Source of the DNA: Oscheius sp. JU75
Lineage: Eukaryota > Nematoda > Chromadorea > Rhabditida > Rhabditidae
NCBI GenBank assembly: GCA_037178855.1
Contig: JASJZC010000007.1
Span: 10,788,001 to 10,852,000, forward strand
Direction of reading: 5' to 3'
Length of the DNA stretch: 64,000 bases
Under the pieces are notes generated by a model. The model saw nothing but the letters and a program-made list of their open reading frames with translations, made no database searches and was not told the DNA's origin. A program made the translations under genes and the position numbers. This document shows, one piece after another, positions 28,255-39,457 of this stretch (the stretch's first letter is position 1; every line of letters begins with the position of its first letter).

Positions 28255-29223
28255 ATGCTCGCGATCTTTCTTCTCGGTCTAGTAGCGGCCGAACAGCGGT
28301 CATGGACGACAGATGAGGGAGTGAAGATTGAAATCATTAAAAAAATCCCCGGTAAATGGAATATCGAGACGAAGATAACGGTTTTTAGACTCGAAATGCA
28401 AGGTCAAATCCGAGACCGGGGACACTCTAGAACAGTTTTACAAACTTACCAACAAGGATGGCAAGGTAGTTGGAAGTAATTTTGGACAGAAGCCGTTCAC
28501 CTTTGTGCTGGGACGCGGAGAAGTCATCAGCGGCATGGACACGGCCATGGAGGGCATGTGCGCAGGCGAGCAGAGAAAGGTCATAATCCCGCCCGATGAG
28601 GGCTTCGACGACGGACAATCTGTAATTTTGGCGTCAGAATAATGTAACATATGTGGTGGTTTTAGCAGGGCGATACGCTCTACTATTTCGTCGAGCTCAA
28701 GAGCATTTTCCGCCCACAGCCCGGTGGCAAATGGATCACTGATGAGGGTGTTCATATTCAGGTTTTTTTTTTCTGCACAAGGATCTTTATGAGTCAAAAA
28801 ATTAGGTCATTCACGAGATTCCCGAGGACGAGTGCATTAAAGCCGCTGATGGAGATACAATCCACCAGCAATATACACTTCATCTTGAGGACGGCAGCTT
28901 TGTCGATTCCAGCTGGAGCCGAAACAAGCCTTTCATCTTTAAGAAGGGACAGGGACAGGTCATTCAAGGTACAAATTTTTGGAAACTATAAAATTCGAAC
29001 CTCTAGGCATGGAAATCGCCATGGACGGGATGTGCGAGGGAGAGCGAAGAAAAGTCATTATCCCGTCGGACCTAGGTAAAATATAGTCTGTCGGGCTATA
29101 AACCCCGCCTTTTTTGCAGGATACGGAGAGAAAGGACGCCCGCCAAGGATCCCTGGAAATGCCTTCCTCCACTTTGAAATCGCCTTGGAAAAGATCATTC
29201 CAACCTCAAAGAGTGAACTCTAG
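28255..29223 (+). CDS. secreted/ER FKBP-type peptidyl-prolyl isomerase with two FKBP domains
   Basis: Prolyl isomerase of the secretory pathway. A signal peptide ([12 protein letters not shown]) is followed by [16 protein letters not shown] and FKBP domain 1 ([43 protein letters not shown]). A second unit begins at [19 protein letters not shown] and contains domain 2 ([50 protein letters not shown]). The C-terminus is KSEL, a KDEL-type retrieval signal. Two-domain secreted FKBPs of this kind are common in nematodes (FKB-3/4/5 group) and are linked to folding of collagens and other secretory proteins. Seven exons with introns of about 37-45 nt. Domain 1 lacks part of the usual tail after DEGFDD. 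Confidence 0.9.
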
Positions 29224-29420
29224 ATATTGTCCATATGGTACGGGGTATATTTTGTAAAGTACATAAACGTTTTAAACAAACTTTTTCCGGTATAATCCTT
29301 AGAAAACTATAACAAGTTTTATTGGAACAACAATAGTAACAGGTATGACAATACTAGAAGGGGGAACCCGCTAAAACACTGAGAACAGGAGTATGAGACC
29401 GAAAATTCGAATAAGGCAAA

Positions 29421-32297
29421 CTAATGTTTACGTTTCTGTTCCGCCAGGTACGAGGCCCAGTCTATTCTTCGATGGTACGTCTGCTCCGGCTCTGGCTTTC
29501 GTTTCTCTTCCGGCTGTTTCTCCCAAGGAGAGTCGGAAAACGATGCTGAGGCTCTGAAAGCCACTTGAATTTGGAAGAAAGATGTTCCTACTTTGAACTG
29601 CTCCCCCTCTGGTGATGGCTATGTGGACGATGAGGTATCTGGAAAAGGCCATATGGTACGGAAAACTTTGTCAATAAACCTGTGGCTTTCCAGAGAGACG
29701 AGAATCAGGCCTTGGTTTATGTATGGGATCCGAAGAGAATGGACTTTCTGGCGTGATGGTAACGCTGCTTCTTTCAGGCATTTTCTGCAAAGCTTTGAAT
29801 GGAAATGCCATCTAGTAAACTAACCACTTTTGTAGAGAAAGCATTTGCCATTTTCTCAGCCTGAGCGAGAATTTCCGGGTCGACAATATCCGAAAGGGGT
29901 TTGATCGTCAGCTCTTCTTCCTTCACCGGTTTTCTTTTCACCTCCGGTCGTTTCTTCTCCTTCTCGGGTTCAATTTTAACAGGGGCTGGGAATTTTCGAT
30001 CGAAGAGATAACAAATTATCTTACCTGTATGCTTAATAGATGGAGAAGGCTCGTCTCGAGATCTGGAAGTCGGAGGGGTAGCCTTGGCCGCTGTTTCCAG
30101 TTCTCGAGCACGATTCTGCTTGTCCAAAGTCTCGTAGGAGCGGGCAAGGAAGGTCTGTCTTTTGAGCTCCGCCTCAATTGCTCTGATATGCTCGTGGTCT
30201 GTCTCCTTCTGCTTTTCGACCTAAAAAATAACAGCATTTCATCGCGAGAAAAAAAAATTACAGCTCTTAGCCGTGTCTCCCATTCCTCCCTCTCTTTCCG
30301 AACGATGCCGAGCTCTCCGCGCATCTTGGTCACAAGGATTTCGTTGGCTGTACACGATTGGCACTTCATATATTTGCCAGTATCCGCATTTTTCTTCAAC
30401 TCTTCGAAATATCTGATTTCATTCTCCATGCGGGACATGTCTCTGTAAATAGACGAAAATTAGAAATCACTAATAAGAGAACTCACTCTCCCATGTCTTT
30501 CATAGCGTTCTTGACCTGCTTGACCTTCTCTTCCGCAAGCTTTAGCGAATCCGTGGCCATGTCCCGTTCCAGCTCCCTGTAACCGTATTTCGTCTCAAAT
30601 TCTTCTTGTCTTTTCTGGAAAAGGAGGTTGCAAAGAGAAAAAATACAACATACTTTGTAGGCTTCGTTCGTTGACCGAGCTTCCGAGACAACCTCGTTTC
30701 TGAAGAAGGTCAGCTCTTTTGAAAGAGAATCCACAGCGGCACGGACACATCCCATCTGGTTTTTGGCCGCCGTGCTAAGAATTACTTGTTATTCTTTGAA
30801 GGAAACTGAAATCGTACCCGATTTCTGTTACCTTTCCTTGGATCTCTTGCAGTGATGATTTTAACTGGCAATTCTCTTTGGTCAGCCGTTCAATTGTCAA
30901 TTTCATCATCTCGTTGACTTTGATAGCTCGCAGCAAGGCCTTGTTCGGTTTTTCTGATTGCCTTAAAACAAAAATTTAGTATTTTCTGGGTGAAAATATT
31001 ACTCTTGATCGGTCTCTTCCGCACATTTCGTGTCCAATCCGAGTCGAGAAAGGACCATAGCTATTAGCGAATTCGCTTCTCTCTCACGATGCGTCGTTTT
31101 GGCAGGAGGCTCATCCGTGGTTCTCTCCTACAAGACTTGCTTCGTGAGAGAATTTTGCATTAAAACTGACTGTTGTTCTCTTCTTAGTAACTTTTAAATC
31201 CAGAATGTCCAATTTCAGCTTTGGAACTTCTTTTCCTTCTTCTACAGACAGACAGCTCTGAGAACTTTCCGGGACCTGGAAATACCAGAAGAATGTTTCA
31301 AAACTGGCAAACTTACGGGGCTGTTCGCATTTAACGTGTTTTTCCGCACAGTTTGTCGTTGTCGTCCACCTTTTTTTGGAATAGCCGTCTTCATTTCTTT
31401 AGGAACAGTTATAACGTCGGTGGATACTTTAAAACAAGAAAAGTGTTATCAACAAGCGATAAATGTGGGCTACAAGGGAGATGTATCGATTATTTGCCAA
31501 ATTTACGCGCAAGTTGAAAATATTTGACTGACAAATGTTATATCATTTTGGAAAGATGGAAGGGAAGTATTTACCTGCATTTGCTGGTGATGCACCCTCG
31601 ACTACAGGCTCTGAAGACGCACTTCGACTCCTCAATATCGAGTCAGCTGTATTTTTCTGCTCAATAGCATCTGAAATCGAGAAAAATCAAGTGATAGATA
31701 GATTTTTTTCTACCATTATCTAGAGCGACAAGCGGTGGATCAATGATATCTCCGAAAAAACCATCGCATTTAATGCATTTCAGTTTCCAGAGCCAGCGAT
31801 TAAGAGGGACTTGGCCTTTCCTTGGCTGAAATCCTTACCTTTGCTCACTATTTTTTTGGAAATAACTCACTCTTCCGGCACTTTTACGAAATTGTTGTGG
31901 CTCTCCAAGACCATGACAGACTGGACAACTGTTTTCCAGGATTGCTGAGTCCTGGAATAGTATTTTTACTGAGAAGGATTGATAAGCTTACATTTTGATC
32001 AACACCGCCGCCTGTTGACGTTGTAGGTAAGATGATGCAGTCATCGTCTTCTTCCTAACGCAAAAAATGTTTGACAGAAGTGAAAACTTCAACCTTTAGC
32101 TCAGACTCTGCCATTTTTTTAACGGCGCCGATGGTGCCAGCCTGGTCACTACAATCGATTAGCGAGATAGCCGTTGTGATGGGGTCATCATCGGAAGTTG
32201 ACTCGTTTGATCCAATCGATTCAGCTGCCAACCTATCTCCTCCAATTGGAGTGGCTATCTTACAGTCCATCCTGCTTAGAAGTTGCTTGAGAAACAT
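29421..32297 (-). CDS. zinc-ribbon and coiled-coil protein, unknown function
   Basis: Large multi-exon gene. The N-terminal third is acidic and contains two Cys pairs, CPVCHG and CIKCDG, about 40 residues apart with the aromatic segment NRWLWKLK between. This is the layout of a treble-clef or zinc-ribbon fold. The middle is disordered (TKKRRT and KKGGRQRQT patches). The C-terminal third is coiled coil (SLSKELTFFRNEVVSEARS, YRELERDMATDSLKLAEEK, ENEIRYFEELKKNADTGKY), with a further CQSC pair, then Lys/Glu/Pro-rich tail exons ending YHRRIDWASYLAEQKRKH. The start is at 32297 or the in-frame ATG at 32270, which directly follows TTCTAAGCAG. The tail exons (29421-29820) fit phase but are short. No family recognised; nuclear or centrosomal roles are both possible. 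Confidence 0.6.
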
Positions 32298-32544
32298 TTG
32301 AAAATTTTTAAGACAACGAGGGGAATCTCCTGTTTTCCGTTTTGACGTTAAAAAGGAAAGAAACTTTATTGTTGATACCAGAAAGTTCGTTAGGTACGCA
32401 AGATGTCAGTGCAAAACACCGTACAGATCAGAAAGAATTCAAAAACCAGCTTAAAGCTAGAAGTTAAAGGCATCGGAAGACTTAAGTAAGGTATGTAGGT
32501 AAAACAAGGTACGAGGTTAGGTAAGGTACGAGAAGCTGACAAAT

Positions 32545-33292
32545 ATGAATCTAAACAAGAATACGGCCAGAATTGGCGTTGAGGTCGTCGGAGAGCCATT
32601 TCGTGGGGGTGTTTGTCCACCATTTCGGCAGTTTCCTGTTGGTCAGGGCGAGGGTCAGGACCGTACGCGTCTCCGTCGCCAACACTGTCCTCAGCCTGAG
32701 CTGGTTCATGGCCTTGTGAGGATTGTATGGCTGATAAAAGCCCTGAATATTCGAAACTAGGTTCGCCTCCAAAACATCTCAGGAGTAAGTCGTCAATAAA
32801 GTCACAATTTCATGCCTCCCGATCAGTTCGATGGCTCACCGATAGACGGCGCTTTGCACAGCTCTCCTCCAAATCACATACCGACGTTCTGGCACTATTC
32901 ACATGAACATGTAGGCTGCAAGGTGTAACTTTGAAAATAATGATGGGTCGCAAACAGTGTTCAATCCAGTGTTGATGAGCGCCCATTCCTTCTTTCCTTT
33001 GATAGTCTAAATTCTGGCATTAAAATCTGCCGCAAGCGGTCTGTCTTCATTGGCTCGTTTGTCATTAATCTAAACCATTGAATCGAGCCAAAATCCATTA
33101 AAGTTTACCGCTTTATGGCGACGGATCCGATCCTTAATAGTCCACAATGTTTGCCACCAGACGAATCTGGAGATGTTCGGGTAGGTCCTAATGCAAAAAA
33201 AAACAATTTTTTCCATGCTATCCTACCAGTTGCTTCCCGTTTTGTTCTGCCTGAGGCGACCGCTGTCCTTCGCCAATGCCTTGATTGGCCAT
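32545..33292 (-). CDS. putative gene, exon structure unresolved
   Basis: Minus-strand exons look real individually: MANQGIGEGQRSPQAEQNG, then after a 39-nt intron DLPEHLQIRLVANI. Further on come KGKKEWALINTGLN, RTSVCDLEESCAKRRLS and either FYQPYNPHKAMNQLRL or, in another frame, GHEPAQAEDSVGDGDAYG. No single join keeps every block open. The opposite strand also offers short starts (MPPDQFDGSPIDGAL at about 32812 and MATDPILNSPQC at 33115). No family recognised. Confidence 0.35.
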
Positions 33293-33636
33293 TGAGATCG
33301 AAGTTAGCTGAAAGATTAACATAATTGACTTTTTAAAAGAGGAACAAAGAAAAGTGCTAGAAAATGCTTCTAATGGGTTGTTTTTGCCATTTTTAAGCGA
33401 AATTAGAGCCGAAAAATCACTAGAAAGAGATAAGAAGGGATTTGTAAACAATGTCGCGTCACATAAGCCCATCGACAGTTAACGCCTGTAATTTCTAGCT
33501 TGTGTGAATAGAAGCGAACGGCTGTTAATCAGCGCGCCACTCATTCTACACTGTTTGTTTCCGAGCAAAGAAAGATAACCATATCTATGAAGGGCACAAA
33601 ACTCGACGATTGATAAGAGAATTTGAGTTAACAGGT

Positions 33637-33984
33637 TTATTGCGTGTAAGTCAAAATGCCGGGTCGGAGGTAGCCGTATTGTGTCGGATCAATATACTTC
33701 GTAGCGGAAGGCAACGCAGCAATAGCCCTGAAAAAAAGGAAAAATAGATTGGACCAAATGGTTGTGACATACACTATTTGCTGTAGTGCCAGGGAGATCG
33801 GGATTTTTTGATAGATTAGGTAGCTGAGCTTGGTTGTCCTGCAAAAAGGGCTGGTTATTACAAAAAAATTTCTACAAACCTGATTCAGCTGCTTGGCACC
33901 TTTCACCTCTAGGTTCATAATTTTTGGCTTTTTCAGACTCGGCTCATCCTCCATGTCGCGCCTATCAACCCGTTTTCCGTGCAT
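33637..33984 (-). CDS. small basic/acidic protein, unknown
   Basis: Two or three exons give a protein of about 75-100 residues. The N-terminus is charged (RRDMEDEPSLKKPKIMNLE), the middle is QDNQAQLPNLSKNPDLPG and the C-terminus is YIDPTQYGYLRPGILTYTQ. The KKPK motif suggests nuclear localisation. The acceptor of the last intron is uncertain; the later AG (GCTACGAAG) keeps the frame that ends in TYTQ. No family recognised. Confidence 0.45.
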   Translation of the reverse strand: MHGKRVDRRDMEDEPSLKKPKIMNLEVKGAKQLNQVCRNFFVITSPFCRTTKLSYLIYQKIPISLALQQIVYVTTIWSNLFFLFFRAIAALPSATKYIDPTQYGYLRPGILTYTQ

Positions 33985-34659
33985 TTTCAGCGCCTAGTCC
34001 TGAAAAAAGAGGTTACCGGTTACATTTTGATAAGGCAAGTTTTCTGTCAGTTTTGGCATTTCCCCCTCTAGGACAAGAAAATTTCAGCACTGCAAAATTT
34101 TTATCCATCCTTGGGCATGAACGTGACGGGGCCGTGAGCTGTAAACTCGTATCTAGCTCACTGCCAGGTCACTTATTTTGTCCACCTGCTTTCATTGATA
34201 ACGGCGCTACGGGCATGCCAACTTCATGACATTCATAGATAAAGTTTCATTTTGGCCCTCAAAACTGCCTCGACTTTGCCTTTTTAACGATTCCTTTGTT
34301 ATACCAGCAGCCTACGGCTGCTTTGCAGTCGTTTGGGTTTCGGTTAACTTTCTAGTCGAGCTACCACAAATTGTGCGAGATTTCTATACACCTTTCCGCT
34401 TACAACTGACTTACCACTTAATTGTCAATAATTCTTTACCTGCCATCTTTGCTTCGTGGCCTCGGACAAACAAAAACACAGAGTCAACCACAGACACCAT
34501 TGCGCTTTCATAGTTTAGATCATGCACTTTTACATGTTATTAGGGAGTTGTCTGGGTTCAAAACCATAACCAAAATCAACAAATGATGTGTAGGATGTTC
34601 ATTCAACAACCTTAAAGCTTATGTACACATTATGGCAATGAATATGCGCTACAAACGAA
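33985..34659. other. intergenic region
   Basis: No supported gene. A short GCAGCC-TAC-GGCTGC hairpin lies near 34309. Open stretches on the plus strand lack any domain or splice signal. Confidence 0.35.
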
Positions 34660-35882
34660 TCACTCGTGGGTGGTGAGAAGAGTCCTAACTGGGACGCTGT
34701 AGTGCAGCTCCCTGATGTAGCTTTTCAATTGACTTGGAAGGCTCAGACTGCTCACTCCGCCATAAGAGGTTTTCGAAGCTATTTTGGCTCGGCAAAGCTC
34801 CTGAAAACGTGCGTGTTCGGCTGGAAAGAATATCTGTACCTGTAGACTGAAAACATTGTTTCTTGAAACGGGATTTGAAAGCTGCGGCTCAAAGAATAGG
34901 CATCTGAAAGCTTATTTTGAAGTAGGACAAACATGATGTATTTGTCTAGCCGAAAAGGTATGGGAGGTAGCCGGATAACGTGAGAGTAAAACACTAGGAG
35001 TATTCAATCAAAACTTCAATGGACTACCGAGACGGCTCGGGAGAACAACTTTTTTGACTACTAAAAACGTACGGCTGAAAATTTGGTCATCACACAATCG
35101 GTTAAGTTACTCTGGTTTTCAAGGCGGAACAAGCAAGAGTTCGCCAGCTACCGAGGCAGTACAGGCGACAACGTGTCTGAGACGGTACGGGTGAAAACGC
35201 TGGTTGAGACTAAAGAGCCAATCTAGTAAACTCACTTGGATGGATCCTTGTAGTTCTCAATAAGATCTATCACATTCGTAGCGGAAAAGACCGACTCGTC
35301 CAGAATATCAAAGCTGAAATGTTTACGCCCCTAAAATCCTGTTTGAAAACGAAAGGGAAAAAGTTTACCTGCTCTATTCTGGCATGCAGAGTTCGTTGGA
35401 ATCGACGGAAAGAGACTGAGAAAAGGTACTCGCTCTGGGCACTGTCTCTTAATAGAAATGACCCCTCCGGCTTTCCTTCCAACAAAGTTTCAGCCTTGTA
35501 TCTGTCCATGCGTCCCCAATAATAGCAGGCTGCGTAGATTTTGTCCACTTTTGGGATTAAGAAGTGCGTATACTCGATGATACGATGAACGTAGTCTAGA
35601 ATTACCATGTTGTGAATCTGGGACAAACCATACCAGGAATGGGAATCTCTTGTCGACGTTCCAGGCTTGATCGTCGACTAGGACCCCATAATCTGCCGGA
35701 TTGAGCATCGTCTTCATCGGAATCCGAGTCGTTGCCGGTAAAACAGGGACATGGCCTGAAAAGACTTAGGCGATATAGATAATCTAAGTCAATTCGAAAA
35801 CTTACAATAGCCGGGAGATGGTGCGTCGATTTTTGTGGCCGGCGGTGGGGGGTCGAATTGTCAGGACATCTGACAACGACAT
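34660..35882 (-). CDS. SOCS4/SOCS5-like adaptor (SH2 domain plus SOCS box)
   Basis: Suppressor-of-cytokine-signalling-type adaptor. A short N-terminus has a basic patch ([13 protein letters not shown]) and an acidic patch ([10 protein letters not shown]). [20 protein letters not shown] precedes the SH2 domain: [19 protein letters not shown], then [19 protein letters not shown] with the phosphotyrosine-binding Arg, RTLHARIEQ and HFSFD. The FFEPQL segment, the Cys-containing BC-box helix [11 protein letters not shown] and the C-terminal [19 protein letters not shown] form the SOCS box that recruits Elongin B/C and Cullin 5. Closest by pattern to SOCS5. One intron is about 320 nt (34914-35236); the others are about 38-48 nt. 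The N-terminal region is much shorter than in vertebrate SOCS4/5. Confidence 0.88.
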
Positions 35883-36631
35883 AGACAAGTCTAAATAGTT
35901 CCCATATTACACAGTCATTCGGCTTCAGAGACTGAGAGAAAACATCGATAAAACTGTGCCCGGAACAGGAGAGCGACTGATAAGGGCTGCTGTGGCTGCT
36001 ATGATTAATACCAGTCGACAAAGCCGGTCGAGATCATTTTTCATAAGCTATTCATCGACGAATTGTCATTTTCAAACTTTTCCAAATGGAACAGATTCAA
36101 TAAGTGGTCTTTTTGACCTAATGGAGGAACGAGAAAGTGTTGTAAGAACTAGGTAAATTCCTGTTGGTGCAAGGCACGTGGGAATTGCAAATCTGAGACC
36201 GGAACGTTTAGGGGAATGACTCCGTTTGTGGACTTTATGATTTTAGGTACCCATTATAAACAAAAGGCGGGAACGATCTTGTTTTTGTCTCTGCCCCAAA
36301 CGTTCGCTTCCAATTCTTCTTGCTGATCAATCATTTGTGGTTTAGCAGCGTTAAAATGACCCCTATGACTGTCTAAGAGAGTGGAACGTATCATTCGCGT
36401 CTTAGAGTCGCGGCTTCACAAAAGTTGACACCAAAAATGAGAAATAGTTCGTCTACAATCTGCTGCTTTATCAGATTATTTTGTTTTCGTCATCTGGCGC
36501 TGCCCCGTCTCAATTCTTGAAAACAAGCAGCGGGCACAGAATTCGAATCTATTATTTAACTCTCTGGTATCTGGCGTAAAAACACGAACCTTCTTGTCGC
36601 GGAGCCTGGACAAGACGCGGCTCTTGAGTAG

Positions 36632-36800
36632 TTAACGACGCTTCTGAAACGGTCCATAAAATGATTCCAAAGGGACCTGCTACCTTCTGCTGGTACTCGG
36701 CGCGATCCGTTACCGAAGTGTAGATCATGTTCCCGACTACGAGGAGGATTAGGCTCAGACTGATAAATATCACCACTCCTGCCACTCCGCGAATAAGCAT
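36632..36800 (-). CDS. small single-pass membrane protein, unknown
   Basis: About 44 residues. MLIRGVAG is followed by one transmembrane helix (VVIFISLSLILLVVGNMIY), then TDRAEYQQK and, across a 40-nt intron, KRR and stop. An AG preceded by CCCTTCTTGC about 20 nt before the start may be a trans-splice site. Too short to assign; could be a subunit of a larger membrane complex. Confidence 0.4.
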
Positions 36801-38185
36801 CGCTCCGTAGTCTGGAGACTTCTGCAAGAAGGGACGAGTGTGATAGTAGGAAGAGTCTCTCTCGGTAGCTCGATGTCATTACTGGGTGACTCTAAATGGA
36901 CAGCTGCACCTAGCAACCACCAACGCCTAAATTGGCGGGAAGATACGAATTAAATCTAGACCTTGGTCGAATAGGAACACGCAAGGGAAGAATTCGGAAA
37001 ACGTCGTGCCAAAAGTTGCTGCAGGGTAAATTACTACATTATTCAACCTAAGCGACTCATCTAGTTTAAAATGTCCTCGCGTCTCTGTCTGTCTGTCTGA
37101 AGCCAATAATGCCAATTAGTGTACACTATTTTGTGCGCACACTAATTGTTGGCAAGTCAAGCCAAATCGAGTCAGTTTGGGAGATAGCTTCGTTGGGGAA
37201 ACGTTGCTCCTGTCACGGAACCTCGATTGAAGGGAATGCGGACAGGTTGAAGTGTGAGGAAAGGGTCACGACAGTTGGACAGAAGGTAGTAGAAATCGAG
37301 CAGTTTTGGGAATGAGGCTTTATTTTGAGCCCCAAAGGGCGTTAGCATCCCTTGTGATAAAAAATTTGCCAACTTTAGGTTGAAGCAAGTTTTGTTTTTG
37401 AAGTTTTCGAAACTCCTATCCTGTCAGAAAGTTCTGTCAAGCAACTACCAATAAAAGGCGACCTTGGTAAATGTACAGATGAAAACCAAAAGTTTTCTGT
37501 GTACTGATTTGATTTTACGAACTTATACTTCAGTGTTGGGACAAAAGTAACGTCCCGTAAGAAGTCCAAAAGTTTCAATAGCATGAGAAAACCACCTCGG
37601 TTAGCATTCTGTTGCGATGTACTGGCTTCTGTTCTTCTGAAAGACGATTTGGCTTCAACAGCTGACTTGAAATATCCCATCAACAGCGCTACGTCAGCAT
37701 CAGAACATAACTTTTTGCACGTTTGAACTTGTAGACTCTAAAAAGTACCATATTTTGCTTAGTAGACCGACAGGAGTTAAAAGAAAAGCACAAATAAAGG
37801 AAGCTTAGAAGACAGTGCAGAGAATCAGACGTAAACAAATGCGAAAAGTAGAAGAGATTTGAAGAAGGGATCCACTTACATGGTCAGATCATGAGAGTCT
37901 AGAGTATTTGGATCTGTACAGCTGAAACTCAAAACGGACATTGTGTATTCGAGAGCAGCTGCGGGCTAAGAGGGAAGTGGCTTAGATTACCGTAGTGTGT
38001 TAAAGGTCTGTGCCCAGGGGAGCGCGGAAACCGCCGAAAAAACCCCAGTTTTCAAAGATTTAAAGTTGAAAGTGGTCTTCTTCCGATTAAAGGTGAATTT
38101 TTAAAGCAGAATGTAGCAGCCTTTAATTACCTTCCTGCTCGTCGAAAAACCATTTTTTTGGTATTGTTGGCGCCGGGTACAAAAT
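36801..38185. other. intergenic region
   Basis: No gene supported in about 1.4 kb. The ORF at 37375-37683 on the minus strand is open for about 100 codons but has no domain, signal or splice support. Confidence 0.35.
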
Positions 38186-38564
38186 CTATTCTTTCGTCAC
38201 CGCCTTTATGACAAAACAACCGCTGGATTCGATACTTTGAGTGTGAAAGACATCAAATGCTATAAAACTGTCGACTTTGTCTGCCTCATGAAAAGGTACC
38301 ATCAGTGTACGGTATGTGTATTTGTTATGACACAGGAGAGCGAGGTCAGACAGTAGTTTATTCGAATGCCAAATCTCGAAGTGCCAAAAGCGCACTCCTA
38401 TTATATAATAATAGAACACAAAAAAAAATATTACATCGATAGTAGAAGCAGTTACCACTTCTCAACAGTATTCTTTTCCATAAGCAGCACTCTTTAGAGA
38501 TGCATTTGGGAATGGTGTGGTGGCGGAAACAACTGTATTTGTTCAATCTGTAAATGATAGTCAT
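38186..38564 (-). CDS. hypothetical protein, two exons
   Basis: Two exons joined in phase 1 across an intron of about 60 nt give about 108 residues. The N-terminal part is rich in Cys and basic residues (FRHHTIPKCISKECCLWKR); the C-terminal part reads RFWHFEIWHSNKLLSDLAL, then ADKVDSFIAFDVFHTQSI and FVIKAVTKE. There is no signal peptide. No family recognised; coding status rests on codon pattern and the clean splice join. Confidence 0.4.
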
Positions 38565-38598
38565 CTGCTGCTTACAGTAAGAAACGTGCAGTAAATGG

Positions 38599-38776
38599 AG
38601 TCTCTGAAGGTAATCACTCTTCTTTAGCTGTCAACCAGAACCAAAACTCATAATCTTGAACAGAGGGACATCGGAACAGAGAAATAGAGAGATAAAGAGA
38701 CAGAAGAGCAAAGGGAAAGAGAGTCTCTAAAGACAATGACTCTTTCCTCTTTCTCTATTAACCAGAGCCAAACTTG
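38599..38776. repeat. imperfect tandem duplication around a purine-rich tract
   Basis: A segment of about 50 nt starting GTCTCTGAAGGTAATCACTC (38599) recurs about 123 nt later as GTCTCTAAAGACAATGACTC (38722). Both run on into a similar AACCAGAgCCAAA stretch. Between them is a purine-rich run of GAGA and GACA units. Confidence 0.5.
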
Positions 38777-38960
38777 GCATACTTTAAAAATGTCCCTGTC
38801 AGCGGCAGTGAACATGTCATTATGTCCCTGTTCAGAAGGATTGTTTAGTTTAGATGGTTTACTATCGAAAAACAAGCGTTGCGTCACAGGAAAATACAAC
38901 AAGACCTTCTCCGTAAAATTCGCTCAAATGATTCAATTGTGCCTCCAGTTCACTAAAACG

Positions 38961-39091
38961 ATGCTTCTCCGTCTTCTGCTTTTCCTAGTCATTGTCATTG
39001 CACAGTTCAAGCTGACTTTATCCGCTTTTTCTGCCCTTGGAAATGCAGTTGGACTAAGTGTCAGATGAAAACTAATCCTCCATAAACAAAT
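38961..39091 (+). pseudogene. frameshifted relative of the Cys-rich secreted peptides
   Basis: The ATG opens a good signal peptide (MLLRLLLFLVIVIAQ). Shifting frame shortly after it gives ADFIRFFCPWKCSWTKCQ, which matches the start of the mature peptides at 47.3 kb (FFCVFGDSWCRWTKC) and 48.5 kb. In the original frame no cysteines follow. The Cys-rich 3' exon is not seen. This is most simply a decayed copy with an indel near 38995-39010. Confidence 0.4.
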
Positions 39092-39457
39092 TCAGATTTT
39101 CGGGTAATTTTGGTATGTATCGATACACTCGTTATTAATACTATCGTTAGAATCTGTGTCGAAAAAAGTTGTATCAGATCGCAGCTGTATATAGTAAAGT
39201 GGATCTGAGCTGCTTCTTGTATGTCACGATCGAAAGAGAATTCACTAAACCGTTTTATGGAATCCCGTCAAGTCAATGCACAACTTACCTTGCAAGAAAA
39301 AGACGGGCAAGACGGGCTACCGACAGTAGCTGATAACGCATCGATTCATTTGCGTGCTCAAGATAATAGCAACTAGTCCTTCTCTCTACCAACTTGGAGA
39401 AAGGACGCAAAAACATCACTCTTGTTTTATTTTCGAGCTGAAAAGTATTATTGAAAA

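Noticed and set aside
37375-37683. Minus ORF of 102 codons
   Set aside because: Open by chance as far as can be seen; no splice sites, signal or motif.
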